This document shows positions 53,580-62,971 of a stretch of 64,000 nucleotides of DNA, piece by piece (position 1 is the first letter of the stretch; every line of letters begins with the position of its first letter). The stretch comes from Eubacterium sp. UBA3279. GTDB taxonomy: Bacteria; Bacillota; Clostridia; Lachnospirales; Lachnospiraceae. The stretch spans positions 1 to 64,000 of the forward strand of contig DETV01000105.1 in the NCBI GenBank assembly GCA_002361775.1. The letters run 5' to 3'. A program made the translations under genes and the position numbers. The notes below the pieces were generated by a model, which was given only the letters and a program-made list of their open reading frames with translations, did not search any database and was not told the origin of the DNA.

Positions 53580-54401
53580 CTAACACAACTCGCTATATAA
53601 CTCTCCCACTAGATCATCGGCATTGGCTAATCTCAAAATTGTATATGGCATCAACTGTCTATTCATTCTGATAATATCAGCGTCTGCTAAACACTCCAGC
53701 ACTTCGTATTCAGTCTTCATATTCCAACCAAATGCTGTTCCAAAATGTAATTGTTCAAACTGAACAGATGAAATCTCATCTTGATTTTTGTAATGTTCGT
53801 TCCAATATTCGAGCAAGGTAATTGCATATACGAAAATGAACTCTTTATTATATGGCATCTCACCCAATTCTATAGTCTCGTTGTTATCTGTTAACACCCT
53901 CAAACAATCAAAGAAACTATCATATGATCCAAAAAATGGAGCTACGTTTTTCGTTGTGACCTTTCCGTCTAGTGCATTTTCTAATTCTTTTAGTAAAAGA
54001 TCTTTTTTTATGCCTGCTTTATATGATGGTAGGATTTTTTTGAAGACGGTGCTCCATAATGGAGCACCTTTTTCTTCTCTTTGCATCATGCTGTGGCATA
54101 ATAGAATTGTTAGTTCTTCTTGAAGACCCGGATCTTCTTGATACACAATTTCGCCAAGTTGTGTTCTGCTCAGCTTATAATCTCCGTCCTGTTTATCCCA
54201 ATCCACTAACCCCATAAAAGATGCATAGTAAATATGTGGTTCTACCTTTCCACTACTCTTTCCGTTTGGAATTCCGGTTAATGCCGAGATATCTTTTACG
54301 TTTCTATATTCAGCACCATCTGCAATTTCAAGTATTGCGGAAATATACTGTGTTTCTGGTTTAAAAGTTTGATGAAAATTCAAACTCACTACTTGCCCCA
54401 T
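53580..54401 (-). CDS. DUF4007-like protein of the defence operon
   Basis: A 273-aa protein beginning VSLNFHQTFKPETQYISAIL, followed by helical segments with VKDISALTGIPNGKSSGKVEP and KDLLLKELENALDGK. The pattern (FH-x-T/S-F near the start, helical repeats) resembles DUF4007 proteins that often sit near PAPS-reductase-like dndC genes, but this is from memory. It begins 2 bases after the dptH-like stop, with GGGAG, and abuts the giant ATPase. It probably links the two arms of the system as an adaptor or DNA-binding subunit. Confidence 0.55.
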   Translation of the reverse strand: MGQVVSLNFHQTFKPETQYISAILEIADGAEYRNVKDISALTGIPNGKSSGKVEPHIYYASFMGLVDWDKQDGDYKLSRTQLGEIVYQEDPGLQEELTILLCHSMMQREEKGAPLWSTVFKKILPSYKAGIKKDLLLKELENALDGKVTTKNVAPFFGSYDSFFDCLRVLTDNNETIELGEMPYNKEFIFVYAITLLEYWNEHYKNQDEISSVQFEQLHFGTAFGWNMKTEYEVLECLADADIIRMNRQLMPYTILRLANADDLVGELYSELC

Positions 54402-54403
54402 TT

Positions 54404-57400
54404 TTACTCCCTTTCTTCAAAAGAAATGACATTTGTAATTGTAGGTTTAGTTGCCCCAAATCTACCATTTGCAGCTACTCTATCACCTACTACGATACAT
54501 TGTCCTTTCTTGAGATTTTTTAATGAACTTAACCACAGGTTTCCATCTGTCGGATCCAACTGTTTTGACATCTTTACCATTTCATCATCTGTCGGCTTAA
54601 AATACAATTTATTGGCTGCCTGTAACAATCTTACGACCTCATCATCCGCCAACACTTTAAGGGATTGAGTCGCAAACCAAGCTGACCAACCAAATTTTCG
54701 TCCCTCAGTCAAAATTGCAGCACTTGGTGAATTTGACTTATGTGAAAGATTCTGAGCTTCGTCAAGTATTGCAACAAACGGTTTTTCTTTACTTCCTACT
54801 TTCTTAGTATAATACCATGCATCCCAAAGCATTAGTTCCGTAATAATAACCTGCATTTCTCTATCTATTGAGGTAAGCTGAAAGATATTAAGCTCTGGTT
54901 TCTCCGCATATAGTATTGTTCCCCAGTCAAATTCCTCATCTGAATTAAATTCAATACTATAAAAGAATGGTGCCATTTTTGAAATAACCGACTGTGCAGT
55001 TCTATTATTTTTCTTCTCTTCCTCAAGCATTTCCTGGAATCGATTCATGTTCATTAGGTTTCCGTATTTCATTATACCTTTTCGGGCAGCTTCAAAAACT
55101 GCTGAAAACTGCTGATCTCCAAAATCATAAACATGCTTAAATATGTTAGCAATTCGCGCTGCCACATCTGCCGGTTTCTCTGGAATTGTTATTCCTGCAA
55201 CTTCAATTTCCTGCCTTTTGAAAGGATTAATTGGAACCCCAGTATAGTAGATAATATGTTGTTTAACAGAATCTCCCATTTTTTCTAAAAATGACTTTTC
55301 CAACTGATCAAATCTAAAACCTTCAGTATAATCAAAAACAATTGCTGAAACATTATTTTTTGACAATTCATATAACATAGTCTGAATACTATACGTTTTT
55401 CCTTGTCCAGATGTGCCAGTTATCAACATGTGTCTATTAGCAAGTTGTGAATGTCCAAATTCCCAATAAACCGGATTTGACATTTTATCTTTACCAATTA
55501 AAACTCTTCCCGCATCAGTCAAAATCCGTTTTGATGTAACAATAGATTGCTCATTATTTTCATCACTAACAAAAACATTCTCTTCGTTCTCTACAGTTTT
55601 TTGAATGGTTTCAGTTACTGAAGTAAATAATGAACCGTTATCAACGATAACTGATGTTTCATTCTTAGTAACATTTTCTTTTTTATCTATCGCTACTTCC
55701 GGTTTAATAGTTGAAACAACATCTGCTTTCGGAAAAGGCAGCACACGTTCGGTTCTTGTTTTTTTCTGAAATTCTTTGATTTCTTTTGTCAATTCCTTTT
55801 CACGGTTTTCAATCATCATAGATTGCTCTTCTTCACTTGCCAATGCAGATTCATCCACCGCAACATAATCTACAGAGCTGTTATTTCCAAGAAGAAGTCT
55901 CTGAACAACTTTTTGTGGAATATCAAACATCTTAATACTGGAATTATCTGTTTCAGTTTCAGTTTCTTTATCCCCCTGCATATCAATCCAATATCCAAGC
56001 ACTTTTCCAGACCAGGATATTTCAAAATTTCCATCTAACACGGATCTAAGTTTTGCTGACACTGCCGCAAACTCTGGGGTATTATCTGAAAAAGTCACTT
56101 GTGCAAATGCTAATGCACGGTATAGCTGTGCGTACCAATATCTACGTTTTATTGATTTAGATCCCGGGTCAAACACAGTAGACAATCGCTTCATGCCATG
56201 TACAACTTGGCCATATGCCTTTTCTTTGTGTTCATCTGCTGTGGTAACACCCGCAATTTTGCACTCAATAATTGTGGCATCCAAATGAAGTCTATCATCT
56301 GCAGTGTTCTTAACCTCCAACATTAAGAAGTCTGGTCTAGAAGCCGTCTCATCCTTTTCAATATCACTACTAAACCAATGTCTATATGAATCTAGATGGA
56401 TCATTATTTTTAATGCGCTATTATTATTTGATTTCTTCTCTCTTAAGGATGTAAGCACATAAGCCATAAATTCATTGACATTATGATCTTTTGGATTAAC
56501 TGCAGAGAATAAACTAATTCCATCCAGTTTTCCAGCTTCATTTATGCAAACCTTTGCAGCTTTATCTATCTTACTTTTTTCCCATTTAAATAATTGGTAA
56601 AGACGACTAGATAAACGTCTCTCAATAGAAGCTAATATGCTTTTTCTGGCAGTAATTGTAAGGTTATACTGTCCATATGCTCCTTTTCCGGTACTAAATC
56701 CAATAATTGAATACTCATCTTTATGTGCAGAATCATTTCTCAGTAAAGCTCCATCCATACCAGAATCAACACAAACTACCCAATAAGCTTTTGTATGCAG
56801 TGAATGTACCATTTCCTGAATATATGGATCTATACATACTTCACGAACAGCAATATACTTACCACTAGGAACAGTTTCCATGTTATTTCTATATCGCACA
56901 ATTTGTGTATGTGCATATGAAGCACTAAACTGTGGCTGAGATAATTCTATTTTTCGCTTAATTGTAGTTTCAGAAATAGGCGCTGGTTTATACACAATTG
57001 GGAATAGACAATCACTAATAGAGTGCATTTCTATTCCAGTATCCTTTGAAAACAACAGATTATTAACTGTTAGCAATTCCATCATAAAAACAATATCGTT
57101 ATTGCCATTTAGGAATTTTTCTAAATCTGATGCGCTTGTCCATTCATTCAAATATGTACGAATATTAACATTTGCATCCTGAGAAAAGAATTCATCCATC
57201 CAATATGAAAGATAATTTCTTCCTCCTTTATTTTCTGGTTTAACTAAAATCTTAAGGATAATATTAATTTTGCTCTCAGCAGCATTCTTTCTAACCACCT
57301 CAATATACTTGTATACAGCAGCTACTATTGGCTGCAACTCTATTGGATTAATAAATACAAGACTGAGATTATTGTCACTCTGGAATGCCTTTGTATAATC

Positions 57401-59674
57401 ACGGATTACTCCATAGATCATTTTGGCATTATCATTCATTTGTGCAATTTCTTTTGTATCAAAATCATCATCAAAAATTGCATCCTTATGAATGATGTCT
57501 TTAAGGCGCGTTGTGTTCTCTAAATCACTTCTGGCAAATACAGAAAAATTACCAAAAGAAGCTGATGACCCAAAATACTGTTGTCCAGATGAAGGGAATA
57601 AATCAACTGCACTTTGGATCATGCTCATATGCTCAAGATTATTGATTACATAATTAACTCCCGCTCTTGTTCCGGTTTCAGAATTATCATTCCACCACTC
57701 TAAACAGCCATCCAAAAAGAAGATGGTCTGATCTAACATCTTCTGAAGAGTTGCTGGATGCCAAGGTGGAACAATACAGCATTTAGCATCATTTTCTTTT
57801 GTAATTACAGTAGTATCCGCTTCAATATTGAATGCATGAATAAACACATCCAAAATCCAGCGCAGATTCTCGGGTAGTGTATTTTCCGTTAATAGTTCTG
57901 ATGTAGTAACATACTCGTTTACTAATTTTATTGCCTCTGATTCTGCCCCTTTGCCTATCGATACATATAAACCATCTTGCTTTACAGTTTTTATGAATTT
58001 TGAGAATGCATAACCAAGCTTTAAAAACTGTGCAGTATATTTTGCATTTGAAGTACTATTGTTCTTTTGAATGTAATCCATCAGATTGAAGGAAAACAGA
58101 AGAGAACTCTCATCATATAAATCATAGAATTCCTCTTCACTTTTTGCAAAAATCAGAGCGGACATTTTATTGTTTTGAGCCAAAGGAATGTAACTGATAT
58201 TTTCATCGATACATACATCTTGATTACAAATATCTGCGTAATCATGAACCCACGCACTAACATCTGCAAACTCCCACGTGAATTGGGGACTAATTTTCGC
58301 CGCATATGTTCCATCGCTTCTATAGCACTTTGCCGAGAACTCAATTTTACTAATAGTTCTATTTGCTGCAGCTGCCTTAATAATTCCTTGCTCAACATTT
58401 ACAAATGCACTTTGCGGTGAAAAGATATTGGCAGGATATACTGATATTTCAACATCAACATCATTTAATCTCCATGAACGCTGATTAATAATTTCAACAA
58501 TACCATTCACATGTCTGCAAATAGTCTTCCATGTTTCAACCAGCTGTTCTTTCTCCTCTATGTCTTCTGCTTCGGAATACAAACTAACAATGGTTCCCTG
58601 GGAAATTGCAAATGAAATCCTTTCTACATCTTCTCCAGAACAATTGAGTAACGTATACAGTAGGGCTTTTGTAAATACTGGAAGTGGATTTCCTATTAAC
58701 TTAATATTTGTTTTTCTTTCAACAACAGGTCTAACAAGTTTAATATCCAAAACACTACTTACAATATCAAAGTCAGTTCCCTCAAGTAATTTTCGGTTAA
58801 TCTCTACATTCTCACCACGAGTATACTCCATAACAACTTTTGCAAATTGATCATACCCAGTAATACTCTGTTCCGACCAACCATCCCAATCTGGCCCATA
58901 TTCACCATTATCCGCTTTATACTTGTCAATCTTAGCTTGATAATCTGCATATTGCTTCATCGTCATTCTTCTAAACATAGAACGACTGATAAATTTGTTC
59001 TGCAATTCCAAAACATTCTTTTTTCCGCGCAATTCTTTACTAGTTGGCAAATTTCTTTCTCTTTTTGGCAGTCCCCAAGTATTTAAATTGGCAAAAAAGA
59101 GGTTAATGAAATCCTTTAAATCAGCAATATGATTTTCCCATTCATCAGCAATATTACTTAATCGATAAACATCTGCTGGAACATATTCAAACAAATCACC
59201 ATATAACTTATCAATAATGTTTTTTTCTGAATCTCCAAATTCAGACAGATACAAAAACACTTCATTATAATGACAATCTATGTCTACAAGAATTGTATCC
59301 GATGTTATACAGTAGCAATTAAGCAGTCCGCCTTTATCTTCTTCTAATTCGGTTCCCATCAAAATAAGAATATTAGATTTATGAAGGTTTCTATATCTCG
59401 TTATACTTTCATTTTCAGCCACCCATCCATGCTGCTTTAGTGAATGAAGATAGGATGTTTTAGTTGAATCTTTTGAGAAATATTGCCACTTATTGTTTGC
59501 CAACTTAATATCAACAGATAGATTTGATCCCTCAAATTCGTGAGTAATTGCTCTTGCCAGAGCATCATAAAAACGAATATCCTCGAAACCGTCAATTCGA
59601 ATCATAGTTTCGCCATCTGAAGCTGGAATATTTCTTTTTATAATTTCAACTGTCTTATTAACAATAAATTTCAT
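54404..59674 (-). CDS. dptH: DptH-like phosphorothioation-dependent restriction ATPase
   Basis: A 1,756-aa protein. The C-terminal ~350 residues form a HerA/FtsK-type translocase: Walker A GTSGQGKT near 1420, Walker B FVAILDEAQN near 1638, and the TQS sensor (ATQSLKVL). In the middle, RPDFLMLEVKN followed by HLDATIIECKIA near 1115-1140 gives a D...E-x-K pattern, a candidate nuclease site. Length, order and position after DptF- and DptG-like genes match DptH (DndH). ATG 59674 has GGAGG upstream and follows the dptG-like stop by 2 bases. Confidence 0.72.
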   Translation of the reverse strand: MKFIVNKTVEIIKRNIPASDGETMIRIDGFEDIRFYDALARAITHEFEGSNLSVDIKLANNKWQYFSKDSTKTSYLHSLKQHGWVAENESITRYRNLHKSNILILMGTELEEDKGGLLNCYCITSDTILVDIDCHYNEVFLYLSEFGDSEKNIIDKLYGDLFEYVPADVYRLSNIADEWENHIADLKDFINLFFANLNTWGLPKRERNLPTSKELRGKKNVLELQNKFISRSMFRRMTMKQYADYQAKIDKYKADNGEYGPDWDGWSEQSITGYDQFAKVVMEYTRGENVEINRKLLEGTDFDIVSSVLDIKLVRPVVERKTNIKLIGNPLPVFTKALLYTLLNCSGEDVERISFAISQGTIVSLYSEAEDIEEKEQLVETWKTICRHVNGIVEIINQRSWRLNDVDVEISVYPANIFSPQSAFVNVEQGIIKAAAANRTISKIEFSAKCYRSDGTYAAKISPQFTWEFADVSAWVHDYADICNQDVCIDENISYIPLAQNNKMSALIFAKSEEEFYDLYDESSLLFSFNLMDYIQKNNSTSNAKYTAQFLKLGYAFSKFIKTVKQDGLYVSIGKGAESEAIKLVNEYVTTSELLTENTLPENLRWILDVFIHAFNIEADTTVITKENDAKCCIVPPWHPATLQKMLDQTIFFLDGCLEWWNDNSETGTRAGVNYVINNLEHMSMIQSAVDLFPSSGQQYFGSSASFGNFSVFARSDLENTTRLKDIIHKDAIFDDDFDTKEIAQMNDNAKMIYGVIRDYTKAFQSDNNLSLVFINPIELQPIVAAVYKYIEVVRKNAAESKINIILKILVKPENKGGRNYLSYWMDEFFSQDANVNIRTYLNEWTSASDLEKFLNGNNDIVFMMELLTVNNLLFSKDTGIEMHSISDCLFPIVYKPAPISETTIKRKIELSQPQFSASYAHTQIVRYRNNMETVPSGKYIAVREVCIDPYIQEMVHSLHTKAYWVVCVDSGMDGALLRNDSAHKDEYSIIGFSTGKGAYGQYNLTITARKSILASIERRLSSRLYQLFKWEKSKIDKAAKVCINEAGKLDGISLFSAVNPKDHNVNEFMAYVLTSLREKKSNNNSALKIMIHLDSYRHWFSSDIEKDETASRPDFLMLEVKNTADDRLHLDATIIECKIAGVTTADEHKEKAYGQVVHGMKRLSTVFDPGSKSIKRRYWYAQLYRALAFAQVTFSDNTPEFAAVSAKLRSVLDGNFEISWSGKVLGYWIDMQGDKETETETDNSSIKMFDIPQKVVQRLLLGNNSSVDYVAVDESALASEEEQSMMIENREKELTKEIKEFQKKTRTERVLPFPKADVVSTIKPEVAIDKKENVTKNETSVIVDNGSLFTSVTETIQKTVENEENVFVSDENNEQSIVTSKRILTDAGRVLIGKDKMSNPVYWEFGHSQLANRHMLITGTSGQGKTYSIQTMLYELSKNNVSAIVFDYTEGFRFDQLEKSFLEKMGDSVKQHIIYYTGVPINPFKRQEIEVAGITIPEKPADVAARIANIFKHVYDFGDQQFSAVFEAARKGIMKYGNLMNMNRFQEMLEEEKKNNRTAQSVISKMAPFFYSIEFNSDEEFDWGTILYAEKPELNIFQLTSIDREMQVIITELMLWDAWYYTKKVGSKEKPFVAILDEAQNLSHKSNSPSAAILTEGRKFGWSAWFATQSLKVLADDEVVRLLQAANKLYFKPTDDEMVKMSKQLDPTDGNLWLSSLKNLKKGQCIVVGDRVAANGRFGATKPTITNVISFEERE

Positions 59675-59676
59675 AA

Positions 59677-61176
59677 TCAATCCTCCAATACATTGTTATA
59701 CGGATTAACTACAATCGATGTTGCATCAGATAATTCTCTTAAAAATCCTGTTGATTTTAAGAATCCCTGAAACGCATTAACATTCTCTATGAATGAATTC
59801 GCCAAAGATGCATCCAACTTGTTGTTACTCTCAATGGATTTTCTATATTCCTCTGGTCCGATGATAATCCCAAAATGAATATATAATTTCTCCAAAAACA
59901 TATTAAGTGTCATTTTCTTTTTAGGTGGCACTAATGATAAAACCAAAAACCGAATTATATCTTCAGAAAGACTAAAACGTTCAAATTGACCGTTGGTCGG
60001 AATAATACACTGCATTTCTTTTCCTTTAGCCCTAAAAACATCTAAAGATGATTTCTTTGCTTTATTCAGTTTTGTCATATACTCTTTTTCAAGAATACCA
60101 ATTTCACGTGCAGATTTGTTCAAAGCTGTCATAAACCCATCCTGAATACTTCTGAAGTTTTCCGCAGCAAGCTTTTTTACTGTATCTGTCGATCCACCTT
60201 TCATATCGACAATCCACTTTTTCTTCTCGACTCCAAGGTAATTGTCCACTCTCCAAGAAAGCATACGCATAATTTGATACATCATTCCCTTTGCTAAAAT
60301 CTCAATTCGCGTAATGGAAGGCAATTCACTCGAAAGATAGTTAATCAATTCATCTACCGCATATACTCCACACTCTGCGTAAGCATCTTCTGGAATAAAC
60401 GATAACTTCATATGTTTAATCAAAGAACTACGATCAAAACTCATTGCATTTTCCCAAGACTTCTGAATCACCTGACAAATCAAAGAGAGTTTATTGTTTT
60501 CACCGCCCATAAGATCCCGAATAAGTATTTCTAGTAATCCCTTTTTCTCTGAGTTTTTTTCAAGAGCTTGTAAAAGGTGTAGGTAGTACACTTCTCCACC
60601 CCTTGCCAAAAAGTTTCTTTTATCAAAATCAAACGAGCTATCTATCTTATCCTCATCACCAAACCAGTCCAATGCTTTTCTATTCTTTTGGTTTGGCATC
60701 GCATCGCACAAAACCATCTCAGGGCAAACTGGTAGCAAAGTCTGTGCGCACCAATTTCTTTTCTTAATTACGACTGCATATCCATGTAGTAAATCCTGTA
60801 TTCCTTCAATGATTTCTTGCTTTTCTCCATCAGAATCTGCAATAACATTGTTTTTCAGAATTTTCATTATTTCTTGATATGCTCTCTCATCAATAGGCAC
60901 AATCCCATTTTTTCTTGATTTGTCATAAAATATAAATCTGCGAAGTCCCATCCTTGGTTCTATCCAATATTCAAGCAATCCCTCTGCATCATCATGGAAT
61001 TGCATTTTCCCGCTTTCGCCATCTGAATCTTTTGCAGAAACGAATACAAGGAGAAATTCAATTAAATATTCATACAAGGTCTGATCCGGCATAAATCTAT
61101 TACCAAATACTCTTGTAGAAATACTTTTCATATGTTTATCTATATCTTCAACACTTCTTGGATAAGTATTTCCCAT
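59677..61176 (-). CDS. dptG: DptG-like protein
   Basis: A 499-aa protein, largely helical, without obvious catalytic motifs. Its size and its place between DptF- and DptH-like genes match DptG (DndG), the structural middle member of the phosphorothioation restriction complex. Sequence features such as YLIEFLLVFVSAKDSDGESG and a C-terminal helical DNA-binding-like segment are visible. AGGAGG lies before the ATG. Assignment rests mainly on context and length. Confidence 0.6.
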   Translation of the reverse strand: MGNTYPRSVEDIDKHMKSISTRVFGNRFMPDQTLYEYLIEFLLVFVSAKDSDGESGKMQFHDDAEGLLEYWIEPRMGLRRFIFYDKSRKNGIVPIDERAYQEIMKILKNNVIADSDGEKQEIIEGIQDLLHGYAVVIKKRNWCAQTLLPVCPEMVLCDAMPNQKNRKALDWFGDEDKIDSSFDFDKRNFLARGGEVYYLHLLQALEKNSEKKGLLEILIRDLMGGENNKLSLICQVIQKSWENAMSFDRSSLIKHMKLSFIPEDAYAECGVYAVDELINYLSSELPSITRIEILAKGMMYQIMRMLSWRVDNYLGVEKKKWIVDMKGGSTDTVKKLAAENFRSIQDGFMTALNKSAREIGILEKEYMTKLNKAKKSSLDVFRAKGKEMQCIIPTNGQFERFSLSEDIIRFLVLSLVPPKKKMTLNMFLEKLYIHFGIIIGPEEYRKSIESNNKLDASLANSFIENVNAFQGFLKSTGFLRELSDATSIVVNPYNNVLED

Positions 61177-61188
61177 AGTGGCCTCCTA

Positions 61189-62880
61189 TTACATACTGCG
61201 AATCTTGTGATCATCGGTAATTTCTAATCGGTAATCTACGCTCGTATCATTTCTCAACACAATCATTTCAATCAATTCTTCATCTTCATCATTATATTCC
61301 TTTGCCAGCTGAGCTTTAAGGCTCTCAACTCCATGCGACAATTGAGGATCAATATTAGTTGAGATGACACCATTTTTTAATTCTTCAAAATAGTTCAGCA
61401 TTGGTAAGTTAATGATACAATCCAATATATTTCGTTCAACCTTCAGTCGTAATTCATATCTCTTATTGCTTTCGTCAAATACACTGTCCTTGGTTTCACA
61501 CTGTACCAAATTTACTTTTCTTGTTGGAATAGATCCGGTAACCAATTGTACATTCTGTATTAATCCGGATGTCTTATTCAATGTGATTGGAATTTCGCTC
61601 GTTGCACTATTCGCAATTCTTCCAAGGTACATCATAGACAATGCATCAACAATTAGATTAGTATCTGCTTTAGCTGGTGTCGATTTACCACTTCTCAGTT
61701 GAAGATATCTTTCAAACTGCTTAGAAAATATATCTTCATAATCCCTTGATCTAGTTGCTGCATCTGTTTCAATGTTTGTAAAAATATATGCACGTCTCAA
61801 AAATTGCGTCCATCCAGAAATATAACCATTATTTTTATGAGATTCAAACAGCAAACTACTCATTGAATTACCAAAAGAAATAGAGTAATCACAATCTATA
61901 AGCAGTTTCTCATCAGCACGCAATCTTTTTTTGTCATATCCGCATGCTTTTGCTTCCTTAATCGCTAATATAGTATTGGCTTTTTCATTATTTTTAAGAC
62001 CGATGTAACCAAAAAACAAGTTAAAGAATAAAAATTGATCTTTTTCAGTTGGTATCACCTGCTTACAGTCTATGCCTCCTGTAAGCATATAGGCCAACTG
62101 TTCGGTCATACTTCTAATAGTCAATCTTTTGCCATGTTCTACAAGCCAAATGTAATGATTCCTAATGAAATCTAGCACCTGCTGTCTATTACTTACTATC
62201 AGGTTTCTATTATTTACTATATGACAATATCCCTTTTTAGGACAGTCTTCGCATTTATCCCATAGTGAATCCTTAATCAGATTATTTACAAATGCCACAG
62301 CAAAACTAGTATTATCTACTGAGGCAACATTAATAACACTTAGTTTATAGCCATTGATGTCTCTAACCCCACCTGAATTGTCATCCATCGCATCAATTAA
62401 ATTGATTCTGGCTATTTCCTTCTCATCTTCGCCGAAAAGTTCTCCAAATGTATTAATTAATGGACCTGTATTTGAAACCATAAATACATACTTTCCATTC
62501 TGAGGAAATGTAATGCACTCCTTTAAAACAGAAAGCTTATCAGCATCGCTCAACTCACTATAATCTTTAATACATCTACAAGTTTTTCCTGTAGGCAGCT
62601 GAACATCTGAAATTTTTTCTTCCGTATCAAAAGCGATATTAAATTCTCTAAGCACTTGATACATTATGCTCGTTTTTCCATCTCCAGCATGTCCTGTTAA
62701 AACCAGAATGTGTGGTTCCTCATTAAGGAATTGCATCTGAATATAAGAACACAAACCGACTTTAACAGCTGTTTCTTGAAAAAATTCATTTCCAACATTC
62801 TTCTCGCCGTATGCATTTGGATTCTGAGCATTGTAATTATGTAATGAATTAAGATATGAAATGTATCTTTCGTTTTTCAT
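61189..62880 (-). CDS. dptF: DptF-like P-loop ATPase
   Basis: A 563-aa protein. Walker A GHAGDGKTSI is at ~62-71. A Cys cluster CEDCPKKGYC near residue 213 is the zinc-finger-like insertion I associate with DptF (DndF), and the length fits. It is the first of the three Dpt-like genes, 91 bases downstream of the cysteine desulfurase and 12 bases before the DptG-like gene. AGGAAGAG precedes the ATG. In known systems it forms a complex that attacks DNA lacking phosphorothioate. Confidence 0.7.
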   Translation of the reverse strand: MKNERYISYLNSLHNYNAQNPNAYGEKNVGNEFFQETAVKVGLCSYIQMQFLNEEPHILVLTGHAGDGKTSIMYQVLREFNIAFDTEEKISDVQLPTGKTCRCIKDYSELSDADKLSVLKECITFPQNGKYVFMVSNTGPLINTFGELFGEDEKEIARINLIDAMDDNSGGVRDINGYKLSVINVASVDNTSFAVAFVNNLIKDSLWDKCEDCPKKGYCHIVNNRNLIVSNRQQVLDFIRNHYIWLVEHGKRLTIRSMTEQLAYMLTGGIDCKQVIPTEKDQFLFFNLFFGYIGLKNNEKANTILAIKEAKACGYDKKRLRADEKLLIDCDYSISFGNSMSSLLFESHKNNGYISGWTQFLRRAYIFTNIETDAATRSRDYEDIFSKQFERYLQLRSGKSTPAKADTNLIVDALSMMYLGRIANSATSEIPITLNKTSGLIQNVQLVTGSIPTRKVNLVQCETKDSVFDESNKRYELRLKVERNILDCIINLPMLNYFEELKNGVISTNIDPQLSHGVESLKAQLAKEYNDEDEELIEMIVLRNDTSVDYRLEITDDHKIRSM

Positions 62881-62971
62881 ATTCTCTTCCTATGGTAATC
62901 TTTGCGAAGAACCATGTACTCCTTTCTTTTTATGCAGTCGTAATCATTTCAGAATAAATATAAGAATTCCT

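Noticed and set aside
49308..59674. A complete BREX system
   Set aside because: The giant ATPase resembles BrxC/PglY in layout, but no PglX methylase, PglZ phosphatase or BrxL protease is present.
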